Source of the DNA: G963663315 sp965214205
Lineage (GTDB): Bacteria > Pseudomonadota > Gammaproteobacteria > Arenicellales > Poriferihabitantaceae
Length of the DNA: 64,000 bases
Reading direction: 5' to 3'
Assembly (NCBI GenBank): GCA_965214205.1
Contig: OZ243941.1
Coordinates: forward strand, 310,001 to 374,000
Shown in pieces: positions 7,948-17,034 of this stretch. Position numbers and translations under genes: made by a program. Each line of letters starts with the position of its first letter. Positions within the stretch are counted from its first letter, which is position 1. The notes below the pieces were generated by a model, which did not search any database, was not told the origin of the DNA, and saw only the letters and a list, made by a program, of their open reading frames with translations.

Positions 7948-8985
7948 ATGAAATTTCAGCTTGCATACAACCTGGAACGTAACGACAACACGCTGTCGGT
8001 CAGCGATGTGATGCGCCATACACTGGAAATCATACAGATGGCGGACCGCGGCGGTTTTCATATTGTCTGGGCGGCGGAGCACCACGCGATTGAAATGAAC
8101 ATGGCGCCCAATCCGTTCCAGATACTGACCTGGTGGGCAAGCCATACCAATGATATCCGACTCGGCACCGCGGTCGCGGTGGCGGCATACTGGAATCCGA
8201 TCCGGCTGGCGGGTGAGGCCGCTTTTCTGGATGTAGTCAGTGGTGGCCGTCTCGAGTTCGGAATCGGTTCTGGAGCGTATCAACGTGAATTTGACCGGAT
8301 GCAGCCCGGCCTGAAGCAACAGGACGCCTGGCGTTATATGCAGGAAATGCTCCCCGTGGTCAAGGCGCTGTGGCAGGGCGATTATGCTCACGATGGGGAA
8401 TTCTGGTCATTTCCAGCCACCACCTCAGTGCCGAAACCCCTGCAAAAACCGCATCCGCCCATCTGGGTCGCCGCGCGATCACCGATCACGTTTGATTATG
8501 CGGTAAAAAACAACTGTAACATCCTGTGCTGGCCGATGGCCCGCTCTTTCGACGAAGAACAACTCTATAAAGCTCGAATGGAAGAATCCATCACCAAACA
8601 TCCGGGGTGCAGGCGTCCCGTCTTTGCAATGATGCGCCATGCCGCGTTGTATGAGAACGATACGGAACGAGATTCAGCGATCCAGTCACTGCAAACCAAT
8701 ATGGGACTGTTTGAAAACCTGTACCGGAATCTGGGTGATGTCGTAAATGGATTCCCCCGGCAAATCCCTCTGGAGGATCTGGTCGAACGTGAACAGTATT
8801 ACCCGAATGTACTGGAAGAGAATCTGATGTTCGGGTCTCCAGACCGGGTAATCGAAAAACTGAAACGCCTGGAAGAACTGGGAGTGGATGAATTCGTCTA
8901 TTACGCGAGCATGGGCCAGAGTCAGGCGGAACAGAAAAAATCCCTGCAACTGTTCTGCGATGAAGTCATACCCGCGTTCAGTTGA
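7948..8985 (+). CDS. LLM-class flavin-dependent monooxygenase
   Basis: A 345-residue TIM-barrel protein of the bacterial luciferase-like family. The family text includes RGGFHIVWAAEHH near the N-terminus, a conserved RLGTAVAV strand, and GRLEFGIGSG followed by YQREFDR. Members use reduced flavin (FMNH2 or F420) to oxidise small organic substrates, including alkanesulfonates. There is no clear Shine-Dalgarno sequence before the ATG. It is followed after 16 bases by a ThDP enzyme resembling Xsc, suggesting a two-step catabolic unit. The substrate is not determinable from sequence. Confidence 0.88.
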   Translation: MKFQLAYNLERNDNTLSVSDVMRHTLEIIQMADRGGFHIVWAAEHHAIEMNMAPNPFQILTWWASHTNDIRLGTAVAVAAYWNPIRLAGEAAFLDVVSGGRLEFGIGSGAYQREFDRMQPGLKQQDAWRYMQEMLPVVKALWQGDYAHDGEFWSFPATTSVPKPLQKPHPPIWVAARSPITFDYAVKNNCNILCWPMARSFDEEQLYKARMEESITKHPGCRRPVFAMMRHAALYENDTERDSAIQSLQTNMGLFENLYRNLGDVVNGFPRQIPLEDLVEREQYYPNVLEENLMFGSPDRVIEKLKRLEELGVDEFVYYASMGQSQAEQKKSLQLFCDEVIPAFS

Positions 8986-9001
8986 CCGGCTTCGGTAACC
9001 A

Positions 9002-10702
9002 ATGAAAAAATTATCGGGCGGTCAGGCCGCGGTGGAGTCATTGCGGACAGAAAAGACAAAACATGTTTTTGGCCTGATCGGTTCGGCGGCGATGGAGATG
9101 TTCGATGCGCTTTACGATGCCGGGGATATTGATTTCATCGGGGTACACGACGAACGGACAGGAACGCACATGGCCGATGGCTATGCCCGGGCTTCGGCGC
9201 AACCGGGAGTGATCCTGGCCGGTCAGAATGGTCCGGGAGCAACCAATCTGGTAACCGGGCTGGCCCAGGCAAAAGCCGCTTTCTCTCCGGTCGTTTCAAT
9301 CGCCGGCTCGCTTTCTCTGGAACATGTTTACCGGGACGCGTTCCAGGAGGTGGATCAACAATCGCTGTTTACCCCGGTCACGAAAAAAACCTGGACCGTC
9401 ACGCATGCCAAACGGATTCCAGAAATGTTCCGTGAAGCGTTTCGAGTGGCGCTGACACCGCGATGCGGTCCGGTACAACTTAACCTGCCGAGGGATGTGC
9501 TGGCCGACATCGCTGAATTCCCCCCGTTTCAATCGCCTCAGGGTTATCGAACACACAGCGTCCCGGGCGGATCGGATGAGGCAATCAAACGGGCGGCGGA
9601 AATGCTCGCCGCCGCAGAAAAACCGGTGATCGCCACTGGCGGCGGCATCAAGAATACGGATGGATTCGAAGATGTCCTGGCCCTGGCGGAAGCGCTGAAT
9701 GCGCCGGTTACGACCTCCCCCGGCCACGGTGACGCGATTCCGTTTGATCATCCGCTAAACGCGGGACAAACGGGACCGCGAGGAAATCCGGTCGCGTCCC
9801 GTTTGATGCGGGAAGCGGATGTCATCCTCGCGCTGGGAACCCGCCTGGGATTCAATTCGACTTTCTATTCGTATGACCACATAAACGAGCGGGCCAGCAT
9901 CATTCAGGTTGAACTGGAACCGACCGCGATTGGCCGTTATTTTCCGGTGGCGCTCGGAATCTGGGCCGATGCCCGCTCCGCCGCAAAGCAACTGTGTGCG
10001 GAACTGGCCAGACAGAAAGCCCGAGCTGAAGTGGCTCAATGGACGGAAGATTTCAAACGCGACCGCACCGCCTGGCTTGACAATCGTGATCAGGACGCGG
10101 CCATTGACCGTCATCCGATTCAGCCCGCGGCGCTGTACAAGGCGCTGCGCGGCGTACTACCGAAAGACGCGGCAGTGACCATGGACGCGGGCACCTTGTG
10201 TCTGCAGGCGACGGACGCGCTGAACTACTGGACGCCGAAATCCCTGTTCACGCCACTGGATTTTGGTTTAGTCGGTTTTTCGTTTGCCTGCGGTCTTGGC
10301 GTAAAGCTCGCGCGACCCGAACGCCCGGTGGTCAGCCTGATGGGGGACGGCGGTTTTGGCATGACTCTGTCGGAATTAGGCACCGCCGTGGACAACCGGA
10401 TCAATACCACCACCATCGTCATGAACAACCAGTGCTGGGGCGCCGAAAAAGCCTACCAGAGAGATTTTTTCGGGGAGAGGTATATCGGCTGTGATGTCAG
10501 CAGCCCGCCATTCGACAAGGTGGCGGAGTTGTACGGCGCGGCCGGCTATCGCGCCGACCGGGTTTCAGAGATTGCCGACGCGGTCGAAGCGGCGCTCAAC
10601 TGCGGCAAGCCGGCGGTGGTGAATGTTGCGGTTGACCCGGAGGCTCTGTACAGCTTTCGCCGGGATTCATTCAGGCATCGCGGGAAGTTAGCCGAAGCCT
10701 GA
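9002..10702 (+). CDS. ThDP-dependent enzyme, acetolactate synthase / Xsc-like
   Basis: A 566-residue three-domain ThDP enzyme. The N-terminal PYR domain contains FGLIGSA, the activating glutamate in HDERTG and AQNGPGATN. A central domain follows, and the C-terminal PP domain carries the ThDP motif GDGGFGMT...MNN. The phrases FGLIGSA and NQCWGAEKAYQ recall sulfoacetaldehyde acetyltransferase (Xsc) more than biosynthetic acetolactate synthase, and no regulatory subunit gene follows. It is probably cotranscribed with the flavin monooxygenase upstream. Xsc function is a hypothesis. No phosphate acetyltransferase or sulfonate transporter is beside it. Confidence 0.85.
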   Translation: MKKLSGGQAAVESLRTEKTKHVFGLIGSAAMEMFDALYDAGDIDFIGVHDERTGTHMADGYARASAQPGVILAGQNGPGATNLVTGLAQAKAAFSPVVSIAGSLSLEHVYRDAFQEVDQQSLFTPVTKKTWTVTHAKRIPEMFREAFRVALTPRCGPVQLNLPRDVLADIAEFPPFQSPQGYRTHSVPGGSDEAIKRAAEMLAAAEKPVIATGGGIKNTDGFEDVLALAEALNAPVTTSPGHGDAIPFDHPLNAGQTGPRGNPVASRLMREADVILALGTRLGFNSTFYSYDHINERASIIQVELEPTAIGRYFPVALGIWADARSAAKQLCAELARQKARAEVAQWTEDFKRDRTAWLDNRDQDAAIDRHPIQPAALYKALRGVLPKDAAVTMDAGTLCLQATDALNYWTPKSLFTPLDFGLVGFSFACGLGVKLARPERPVVSLMGDGGFGMTLSELGTAVDNRINTTTIVMNNQCWGAEKAYQRDFFGERYIGCDVSSPPFDKVAELYGAAGYRADRVSEIADAVEAALNCGKPAVVNVAVDPEALYSFRRDSFRHRGKLAEA

Positions 10703-10747
10703 GCCTTCGCGGGCACAGGTCACGAAACAGGCCTTCTTGCGCGGCGA

Positions 10748-12265
10748 TCAGGATGAACAACTGACCGAAAGCCGGGCCGCCCAATCCGGCGGCGGGCTGG
10801 CGTAGACCTGGAATTCCGGTTGTTCATCGAATGGCCTGGCGAGCAATCCAATCAGCTTGTCTATTTCGGAATAATCCATTTCGTCCCTGGCTTTGCGAAT
10901 CGCCATTTCCGCCATCCAGTTCCTTAACACATATTTGGGATTGACGCTTTCCATCGCCCGCCTCCGGTTCTGTCCATTCGTTTCCTCGATTTCAAGGCGA
11001 TTCCGGTATCGGGTCAGCCAGTCCGTCAGGTCCGCGCCGCAGGGCGCCCGCGCGCCGTTCCCACCAAAATCGGGACTGCACAACATCCGGAATGTATTGG
11101 TGAAATCCATCTGATCGCGTTCCATGACCGTCAGCAGGTCATCATACAAGCTACCGTCTTCGTCTGTTTCCTTCTGTAGACCGAGTTTCGCTCTCTTCAA
11201 TCCCAGGCAAGCATCGTCAAACATCCCTTCATATTTCATCAACTCGCCAGTCGCTTTTTCCACAGCCTGTTCGGGAGACTGATCGAACAGGGGCAGCATG
11301 GCCTGGGCGAGGCAGCTCAGATTGAACAACCCGATCGGTCCCTGTCGATTGAACGCGTATCGTCCGGTATGATCTGAATGGTTGCATACATGACCCGCCT
11401 GGTAACGATCCATGAATCCAAAAGGCCCGTAGTCGATGGTTATTCCATGAATGGACATGTTGTCAGAATTCATCACCCCGTGACAAAACCCGACAGACTG
11501 CCATTGCGCAATCAATCGGGCGGTAAGATCGACGATGGTCGAAAACAGGGACAGATACGGTTCACGATTGTCCTTGAATCCGGGGTAGTACTGATCCAGC
11601 ACAAAATCGGCCAGGACCTTCAGGTCATCATAACGATTCTGATAGAACAGGAATTCAAAGCTGCCGAAGCGCAAGTGGCCGGGCGCCACGCGGATCAACA
11701 TAGCCCCTGTTTCAAGCTGCTCCCGATATACGTGTTCATCACTGCCGAACAATGCCAACGCCTGGGTCGTCGGGATGCCGAGGCCGGTCATCGCGGCGCT
11801 GCAAAGATATTCCCGGATAGTCGAGCGCAACACCGCCTTGCCATCCCCCTGCCTCGAATACAACGTCCGTCCGCTACCCTTCAATTGCAGGTCCCATAAC
11901 CGGTTGTCGCGGGTTCTGACCTGCCCCAGCAAAAGCGCTCTTCCGTCCCCCAGCCTGGGCACATACTGACCGAACTGATGACCGGCGTAACACATCGCCA
12001 GCGGGTCCGTACCCGGCCAGACCGAAGTCCCGCTGGCCAGATTGACAAAATCCGGCCTCGACAGTTCCTCAGGGTTGATCTCCAGCAACCCGGCCACTCG
12101 GGCGTTGAAATGAATCAGATATTGATTTTCCAGCGGCTCAGGTTTGTGCCGCGAGTAAAATATTCCCGGCAAGGCGCCGTACACATTATCAAACCGGAGT
12201 GATTCAAGCGTATTCACGGCTGAATTCGGCGGGCGGCATCTCCCCGGAGCGGTTTTTACTATCAT
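10748..12265 (-). CDS. selO: SelO/YdiU, protein adenylyltransferase (pseudokinase fold)
   Basis: A 505-residue member of the SelO family, which binds ATP in a flipped orientation and transfers AMP to proteins; E. coli YdiU is linked to redox stress. Characteristic blocks are YAGHQFGQ, LQLKGSGRT, the HGVMNSDNM loop and the metal-binding IDYGPFGFMD. The protein ends in VSCSS. The C-terminal Cys occupies the place of selenocysteine in animal SelO. It is convergent with the ThDP gene (45-base gap) and divergent from aceA. The upstream GTG near residue 17 is an alternative start. Confidence 0.93.
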   Translation of the reverse strand: MIVKTAPGRCRPPNSAVNTLESLRFDNVYGALPGIFYSRHKPEPLENQYLIHFNARVAGLLEINPEELSRPDFVNLASGTSVWPGTDPLAMCYAGHQFGQYVPRLGDGRALLLGQVRTRDNRLWDLQLKGSGRTLYSRQGDGKAVLRSTIREYLCSAAMTGLGIPTTQALALFGSDEHVYREQLETGAMLIRVAPGHLRFGSFEFLFYQNRYDDLKVLADFVLDQYYPGFKDNREPYLSLFSTIVDLTARLIAQWQSVGFCHGVMNSDNMSIHGITIDYGPFGFMDRYQAGHVCNHSDHTGRYAFNRQGPIGLFNLSCLAQAMLPLFDQSPEQAVEKATGELMKYEGMFDDACLGLKRAKLGLQKETDEDGSLYDDLLTVMERDQMDFTNTFRMLCSPDFGGNGARAPCGADLTDWLTRYRNRLEIEETNGQNRRRAMESVNPKYVLRNWMAEMAIRKARDEMDYSEIDKLIGLLARPFDEQPEFQVYASPPPDWAARLSVSCSS

Positions 12266-12317
12266 TGGCTTATGTAGTGAACGAACAAGACAAACCCCTG
12301 TTTTTTGATTGAAAATG

Positions 12318-12327
12318 AATCCGGATT
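12318..12327. promoter_or_regulatory. Short palindrome upstream of aceA
   Basis: AATCCGGATT is a perfect 10-bp palindrome 58 bases upstream of the aceA ATG, in the selO/aceA divergent spacer. Its length makes chance occurrence possible. It is noted as a candidate operator only. Confidence 0.25.
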
Positions 12328-12385
12328 GGGCGATGATCGGCCCCCTGTTTCTTTAGTATTTTAACTTTTATTTCTGACAACAAAC

Positions 12386-13690
12386 ATGACAAGAGTGGAA
12401 CAAATCAAGGCCGTTGAAAACGACTGGGCAACCAACCCGCGTTGGGCAAATATAACCAGAGGCTATAGCGCGGAAGATGTGGTTCGTCTGCGCGGGTCCG
12501 TTCAGCCGGAACTGACTTATGCCCGACGAGGCGCCGAAAGACTCTGGAACCTGATTCACGGCGGCGCGGACAAGGGCTACGTGAATTGCCTGGGAGCGCT
12601 GACAGCGGGTCAGGCCGTGCAGCAGGCCAAGGCAGGGGTCGAAGCTATTTATCTATCCGGCTGGCAGGTGGCTGCGGACAATAACAGTTCCGAGACCATG
12701 TATCCGGACCAATCACTCTATGCCTATGATTCGGTGCCTGCCGTAATCCGCAGAATCAACAATTCTTTCGCCCGGGCAGATCAGATTCAATGGTCACGAG
12801 GCGTAGACGAATCAAGCGATGAATATATTGATTACTTCCTGCCCATTGTCGCGGACGCTGAAGCCGGATTCGGCGGTGTCCTGAACGCGTTCGAGCTAGC
12901 CAAGAATATGATTATCAACGGCGCCGCCGGAGTGCATTTCGAAGACCAGCTCGCCGCAGTCAAAAAATGCGGACACATGGGCGGCAAAGTACTGGTCCCG
13001 ACCGAGGAAGCAGTCCAGAAACTGATCGCCTCCCGGCTCGCTTCCGACACGCTCGGCGTTCCGACCCTGATCCTCGCCCGCACCGACGCGGAAGCGGCAA
13101 ACCTCATCACATCGGACTTTGATGACCGGGACAAGCCTTTTCTCACCGGTGAGCGCACTTCCGAAGGCTTCTATCGTGTAAGGAACGGGCTGGAGCAAGC
13201 CATTTCGAGAGGGGTTGCCTACGCTCCCTACTCGGATTTGATCTGGTGTGAGACGGCTACCCCCGATCTGGGGTTTGCGCGGGAATACGCCGATGCCATA
13301 CACGAGAAATACCCGGACCAGCTCCTGGCCTACAACTGCTCGCCCTCATTCAACTGGAAGAAAAACCTGAATGACAAGGATATCGCCGGGTTCCAGGATG
13401 AAATTGCCGCTATGGGTTACAAGTACCAGTTCATCACTCTGGCGGGCATCCATAACATGTGGTACCACATGTACGATCTGGCTTATGATTATGCCAGGGG
13501 CGAGGGCATGCGCCATTATGTCGAAAAAGTACAGGAGCCGGAGTTCTCGGCCGCAGACAGGGGATATACGTTTGTCGCCCACCAGCAGGAAGTCGGAGCG
13601 GGTTACTTCGATGACGTAACCACCACCATCCAGGGCGGCTCATCCTCGGTGACTTCATTAGCTGGTTCCACCGAAGAAGATCAATTCTGA
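12386..13690 (+). CDS. aceA: AceA, isocitrate lyase
   Basis: A 434-residue glyoxylate-shunt enzyme that splits isocitrate into succinate and glyoxylate. The catalytic signature KKCGH is at 193-197, and the substrate/metal loop text SGWQVAAD and the NCSPSFNW segment are also present. Length matches the short bacterial ICL type. The next gene is aceK, as in the enterobacterial ace operon, but malate synthase (aceB) is not here. A strong intercistronic hairpin separates aceA from aceK. Confidence 0.98.
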   Translation: MTRVEQIKAVENDWATNPRWANITRGYSAEDVVRLRGSVQPELTYARRGAERLWNLIHGGADKGYVNCLGALTAGQAVQQAKAGVEAIYLSGWQVAADNNSSETMYPDQSLYAYDSVPAVIRRINNSFARADQIQWSRGVDESSDEYIDYFLPIVADAEAGFGGVLNAFELAKNMIINGAAGVHFEDQLAAVKKCGHMGGKVLVPTEEAVQKLIASRLASDTLGVPTLILARTDAEAANLITSDFDDRDKPFLTGERTSEGFYRVRNGLEQAISRGVAYAPYSDLIWCETATPDLGFAREYADAIHEKYPDQLLAYNCSPSFNWKKNLNDKDIAGFQDEIAAMGYKYQFITLAGIHNMWYHMYDLAYDYARGEGMRHYVEKVQEPEFSAADRGYTFVAHQQEVGAGYFDDVTTTIQGGSSSVTSLAGSTEEDQF

Positions 13691-13710
13691 GCGCCTTTCA
13701 CCATTACAAC

Positions 13711-13739
13711 CAGCGTCTGTACATCGGGTACGGACGCTG
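13711..13739 (+). other. Intercistronic hairpin between aceA and aceK
   Basis: CAGCGTCTGTAC (13711-13722) pairs with GTACGGACGCTG (13728-13739) around a 5-base loop: twelve pairs including one T-G wobble. It lies between the aceA stop and the aceK ATG with no T-run after it. Such a structure could protect the aceA message or partly stop transcription so that aceK is made at a low level, as is known for E. coli. Confidence 0.7.
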
Positions 13740-13746
13740 ATTCGTC

Positions 13747-15525
13747 ATGTGTCCTGAACGTAGCAGACCGGACCTTGCCAAGCAGGTTGCAGAAACCATT
13801 TTACATGGCTTCAACCGGCATTTTACCCGATTCCGGGAAATCACCGTCGAAGCGAAACGCCGTTTTGAAACGGCGGATTGGGAAAGCGAGGTTCAGGCCC
13901 GCAAGGACAGAATCTGGTTTTATGACAGGCGGGTGGATGAAACCGTTGACTACATCAACCATAATCTCGACCTTGACCTGAAGCATCTGAACAAACCGCT
14001 GTGGCAGGATATCAAGCGCCGGTACCTGTGGCTGCTTTACGAACACAAACAACCCGAACTGGCCGAGAGTTTCTACAATTCGGTATTTTGCCGCCTGTTT
14101 GACCGCAGTTACTTCAACAATCGGCACATATTTGTAACCCCCGGCAGCGCCACTGATTTTCTTGACATAGATGACCCGGTCTACACCAGTTACTACCCGG
14201 ATGAGTCGGGGCTGAAACCTGCGTTCAACCGGATTCTCAACAGTTTCGATCTCAAAAACAGTTGGCAGGACCTGCAAAGAGACCTGGATTTACTGGTCGA
14301 GAACTTCGAGCCCTGCCTGCAATCCACCATCAAACCCCGGCGCCACCGACAACTACAGGTCATATCCTCCCTGTTCTATCGAAACAAGGCCGCCTATATT
14401 GTAGGCCGGGCGCTGGTCGGACATGACCGCCAATCATTTGTAATACCACTGCTGCTGTCGCAAGACCTGGAACTGTATGTGGACACGATCATCACCGATC
14501 CGGATGATATTGCGCTCATATTCAGTTTCACTCGCGCCTACTTCATGGTCAACACCTCGGCGCCGGCTGCCCTGGTTGGGTTCCTGCACAAGATTCTGCC
14601 CGCGCGGAGCAAGGCCGACATCTACACTTCCATCGGGTTCCAGAAACAGGGAAAAACCCTTTTTTACAGACAGTTTCTCCATCATCTGCAACACTCGAGC
14701 GACAAACTGATCATTGCCCCGGGAATAAAGGGAATGGTGATGAGTGTATTTACATTGCCCTCCTACCCGTTCGTGTTCAAAGTCATCAAGGATCATTTCG
14801 CGCCGCCCAAAAACATTGACCGCTCGACCGTCAAAAAGAAATATCAACTGGTAAAAATGCATGACCGGGTTGGCCGGATGGCCGACACACTCGAATTCTC
14901 CCATGTCGCGTTTCCGATCGAACGCTTTTCCTATGAGCTTCTGGAAGAATTGAAAACATCCATCCCGGACAGCATGAGCATCGAAAATGACTTCGTCATT
15001 ATCCGGCACCTGTACATCGAAAGAAGAATGGTGCCCCTGAACATCTATCTGGATACCGAAGACAGCGAAATGCTGGAAAATGGAGTCAAAAGCTACGGTG
15101 ACGCGATCAAGGAAATGGTCGCAGCCAATATATTTCCCGGTGACATGCTGCTGAAGAACTTCGGGGTCACCCGCCATAACCGGGTTATATTCTATGACTA
15201 TGATGAAATCTGCCATATAACAGAGATCAACATCCGGCCAGTACCCAAAGCCCGTTCTGAAGAAGAAGAGTTCTCATCCGAAATCTGGTTTCATGTGGCA
15301 GAAAATGATTTCTTCCCCGAACAATTCGAGAATTTCGTAGTCAATTACCCCAAAGTGCGGGAACGGTTCCTGATTCACCATCCTGAACTCCTGGACCCAT
15401 CCTGGTGGAAGGCCATTCAAAATGATATTATTGCGGAGAAGCGCCATGACGTATATCCATATCACCAGAGAAAACGATTCTGTGTCCGCTATCCGGACCG
15501 CTATACCCCATCACCGGCAAATTGA
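13747..15525 (+). CDS. aceK: AceK, isocitrate dehydrogenase kinase/phosphatase
   Basis: A 592-residue bifunctional enzyme that phosphorylates and dephosphorylates isocitrate dehydrogenase to switch carbon between the TCA cycle and the glyoxylate shunt. The N-terminal regulatory region begins with the usual AETILHGF pattern. The ATP-binding segment PGIKGMVMSVFTLPSYP lies at about 325-341 with FKVIKD after it, and the kinase-core FYDYDEI near 485 is conserved. It follows aceA after the hairpin. No obvious ribosome-binding site precedes the ATG, which fits low expression. Confidence 0.97.
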   Translation: MCPERSRPDLAKQVAETILHGFNRHFTRFREITVEAKRRFETADWESEVQARKDRIWFYDRRVDETVDYINHNLDLDLKHLNKPLWQDIKRRYLWLLYEHKQPELAESFYNSVFCRLFDRSYFNNRHIFVTPGSATDFLDIDDPVYTSYYPDESGLKPAFNRILNSFDLKNSWQDLQRDLDLLVENFEPCLQSTIKPRRHRQLQVISSLFYRNKAAYIVGRALVGHDRQSFVIPLLLSQDLELYVDTIITDPDDIALIFSFTRAYFMVNTSAPAALVGFLHKILPARSKADIYTSIGFQKQGKTLFYRQFLHHLQHSSDKLIIAPGIKGMVMSVFTLPSYPFVFKVIKDHFAPPKNIDRSTVKKKYQLVKMHDRVGRMADTLEFSHVAFPIERFSYELLEELKTSIPDSMSIENDFVIIRHLYIERRMVPLNIYLDTEDSEMLENGVKSYGDAIKEMVAANIFPGDMLLKNFGVTRHNRVIFYDYDEICHITEINIRPVPKARSEEEEFSSEIWFHVAENDFFPEQFENFVVNYPKVRERFLIHHPELLDPSWWKAIQNDIIAEKRHDVYPYHQRKRFCVRYPDRYTPSPAN

Positions 15526-15547
15526 CCTTTATCCGGTATTTTAAGGA

Positions 15548-16027
15548 ATGAAAACAGCAGACCTGTCCGATGAATATCCAGATGTGCGGATTTGCGACCC
15601 CATATTCCGGTCTTTTGGGGGAGCCAGACAATTTCATGGTGAAATTCGCACCGTAAAATGCTTTGAAGACAATACCTGTGTGCGCCGGAGCCTTTCAGAA
15701 AAAGTCGAGGGCGCCGTTCTGGTCGTCGATGCGGGCGGGTCGCAAAGATGCGCCATGCTGGGAGACATACTGGCCCAAATGGGCGCCGACAACGGCTGGG
15801 CTGGCGGGATATTCTATGGATCAATCCGGGACAGCGCGGAAATAAACAGAATGCCGTTTGGGGTAAAGGCGCTCGGCGTCATCCCCATCCGAAGCGTCAA
15901 GGAAGGACTGGGCAAACAGGATGTGCCGGTCAAATTTGCCGGAGTGATCTTTACTCCGGGTGAATATGTCTATGCGGACGAAGACGGGATCATTGTCAGC
16001 GCGACACCATTACAACTGCCCGCCTGA
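15548..16027 (+). CDS. rraA: RraA, regulator of ribonuclease E activity A
   Basis: A 159-residue RraA-family protein. It contains the conserved GGSQRCAMLGDILAQM loop near 60-75, the GWAGGIFYGSIRD block, and the GEYVYADEDGII C-terminal strand. In E. coli RraA binds RNase E and inhibits it. Other family members are aldolases, and the size here fits the RraA trimer type. It starts 22 bases after aceK, so it may be read from the ace transcript. Confidence 0.93.
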   Translation: MKTADLSDEYPDVRICDPIFRSFGGARQFHGEIRTVKCFEDNTCVRRSLSEKVEGAVLVVDAGGSQRCAMLGDILAQMGADNGWAGGIFYGSIRDSAEINRMPFGVKALGVIPIRSVKEGLGKQDVPVKFAGVIFTPGEYVYADEDGIIVSATPLQLPA

Positions 16028-16071
16028 TCGAAGCGTTTCCGGGAGCGCTTGCCGGATTTGACCGCTAACCG

Positions 16072-16506
16072 CTAGGAAAGCTGTTTTTCGCGAATCTCGT
16101 CCAGTGTCTTGCAGTCGATGCACAAACTGGCGGTGGGACGCGCTTCCAGCCTTTTCAGACCGATTTCCTCTCCACAATTTTCACAATATCCAAAGTCTCC
16201 GCCAGACAGACAGGAGATTGAGTTTTCAATCTTCTTGATCAGTTTTCTGTCCCGGTCCCGCCCTCTTAATTCAAGCGCCATGTCGGTCTCCTGACTGGCG
16301 CGGTCGGTAGGATCGGGATGATTCGCGGTTTCATCCTGGATATTGTGCACGGTACGGGAAGTCTCATCGGTCAGTTCGGCCCGCCATGCCCGCAGGATCG
16401 CCTCGAAATGCGCGAGCTGCCGAGGTCCCATATATTTTTCAGATCTCCCCGGTTTATAGGGTTTGATACCGTGAATCAGCAACTCAGGTTTTCTTTTCGC
16501 TGTCAT
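16072..16506 (-). CDS. dksA: DksA/TraR-family transcription factor
   Basis: A 144-residue protein that in E. coli binds the RNA polymerase secondary channel and works with ppGpp. The four-Cys zinc site CENC...CIDC is present, as is the long coiled coil before it with acidic residues (DPTDRASQETD) near the expected tip. The ATG at 16506 was preferred because the 40 residues upstream of it are AT-rich, hydrophobic and unlike the family. The upstream 65 bases are strongly AT-rich and probably hold the promoter. Confidence 0.93.
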   Translation of the reverse strand: MTAKRKPELLIHGIKPYKPGRSEKYMGPRQLAHFEAILRAWRAELTDETSRTVHNIQDETANHPDPTDRASQETDMALELRGRDRDRKLIKKIENSISCLSGGDFGYCENCGEEIGLKRLEARPTASLCIDCKTLDEIREKQLS

Positions 16507-16734
16507 GAATAAAATTATTTTATAAATCAATACATTAAAACAAATTAAAGAAACCAAATTAAAGTATTTTGACTTGATCGCAAAAATCAGGGACGGGTTT
16601 ATACCAAATGCCACAGTACATTGCAACGAAAAATCAAGACCAGAGACAAAACCGGAGAACCAGAGCTTGGGCAGTCCGATTGTTATTTCGACTGACAGAG
16701 CCTGTGGGCAGATGATGCCCTGCTTCCGGCCGGG

Positions 16735-17034
16735 TCAGGCTTTCCCGGATTTCTTCATCCTGACTGCCGCGCGCAAACGTCTGGCTTCGGTCGGAGTCAG
16801 CGCGAGCGGACGGTAAATTTCGACACGGTCATGGTCTTCCAGGTGATAGTCGTAATCCCTCCTGAACCCGTAAACGCCTGCTTCAACCTTGTCAAAATCC
16901 AGATCCGCAATGATCGAACGGATACCCGACATCTCTATGGCCTGCCTGATCGTCGTCCCTTCAGGACAGGACAGAACCACCTTTTCCTGATGGTCCGGCA
17001 AAGCGTATACTACGGAAACGGATATCTCTTTCAT
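16735..17034 (-). CDS. rnfH: RnfH-family ubiquitin-like protein (RatB)
   Basis: A 99-residue beta-grasp protein of the RnfH/UPF0125 family. Conserved features are VVYALPD near the N-terminus, EGTTIRQAIEMSG, and the DRVEIYRPLA block followed by a basic tail. Its function is poorly known. Its start overlaps the ratA stop (ATGA), the usual ratA-rnfH arrangement beside smpB. The window has an rnfB homologue but no complete rnf operon. Confidence 0.93.
   Translation of the reverse strand: MKEISVSVVYALPDHQEKVVLSCPEGTTIRQAIEMSGIRSIIADLDFDKVEAGVYGFRRDYDYHLEDHDRVEIYRPLALTPTEARRLRAAVRMKKSGKA

Noticed and set aside
10703..10747. Third copy of the REP-like hairpin (sequence GCGGGCACAGGTCAC near 10709)
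   Set aside because: It shares part of the stem and loop text but has no complementary second arm and no GTAG head.
16507..16626. N-terminal extension of dksA by 40 codons
   Set aside because: The sequence is AT-rich, hydrophobic and unlike the family; the ATG at 16506 gives the normal DksA length.
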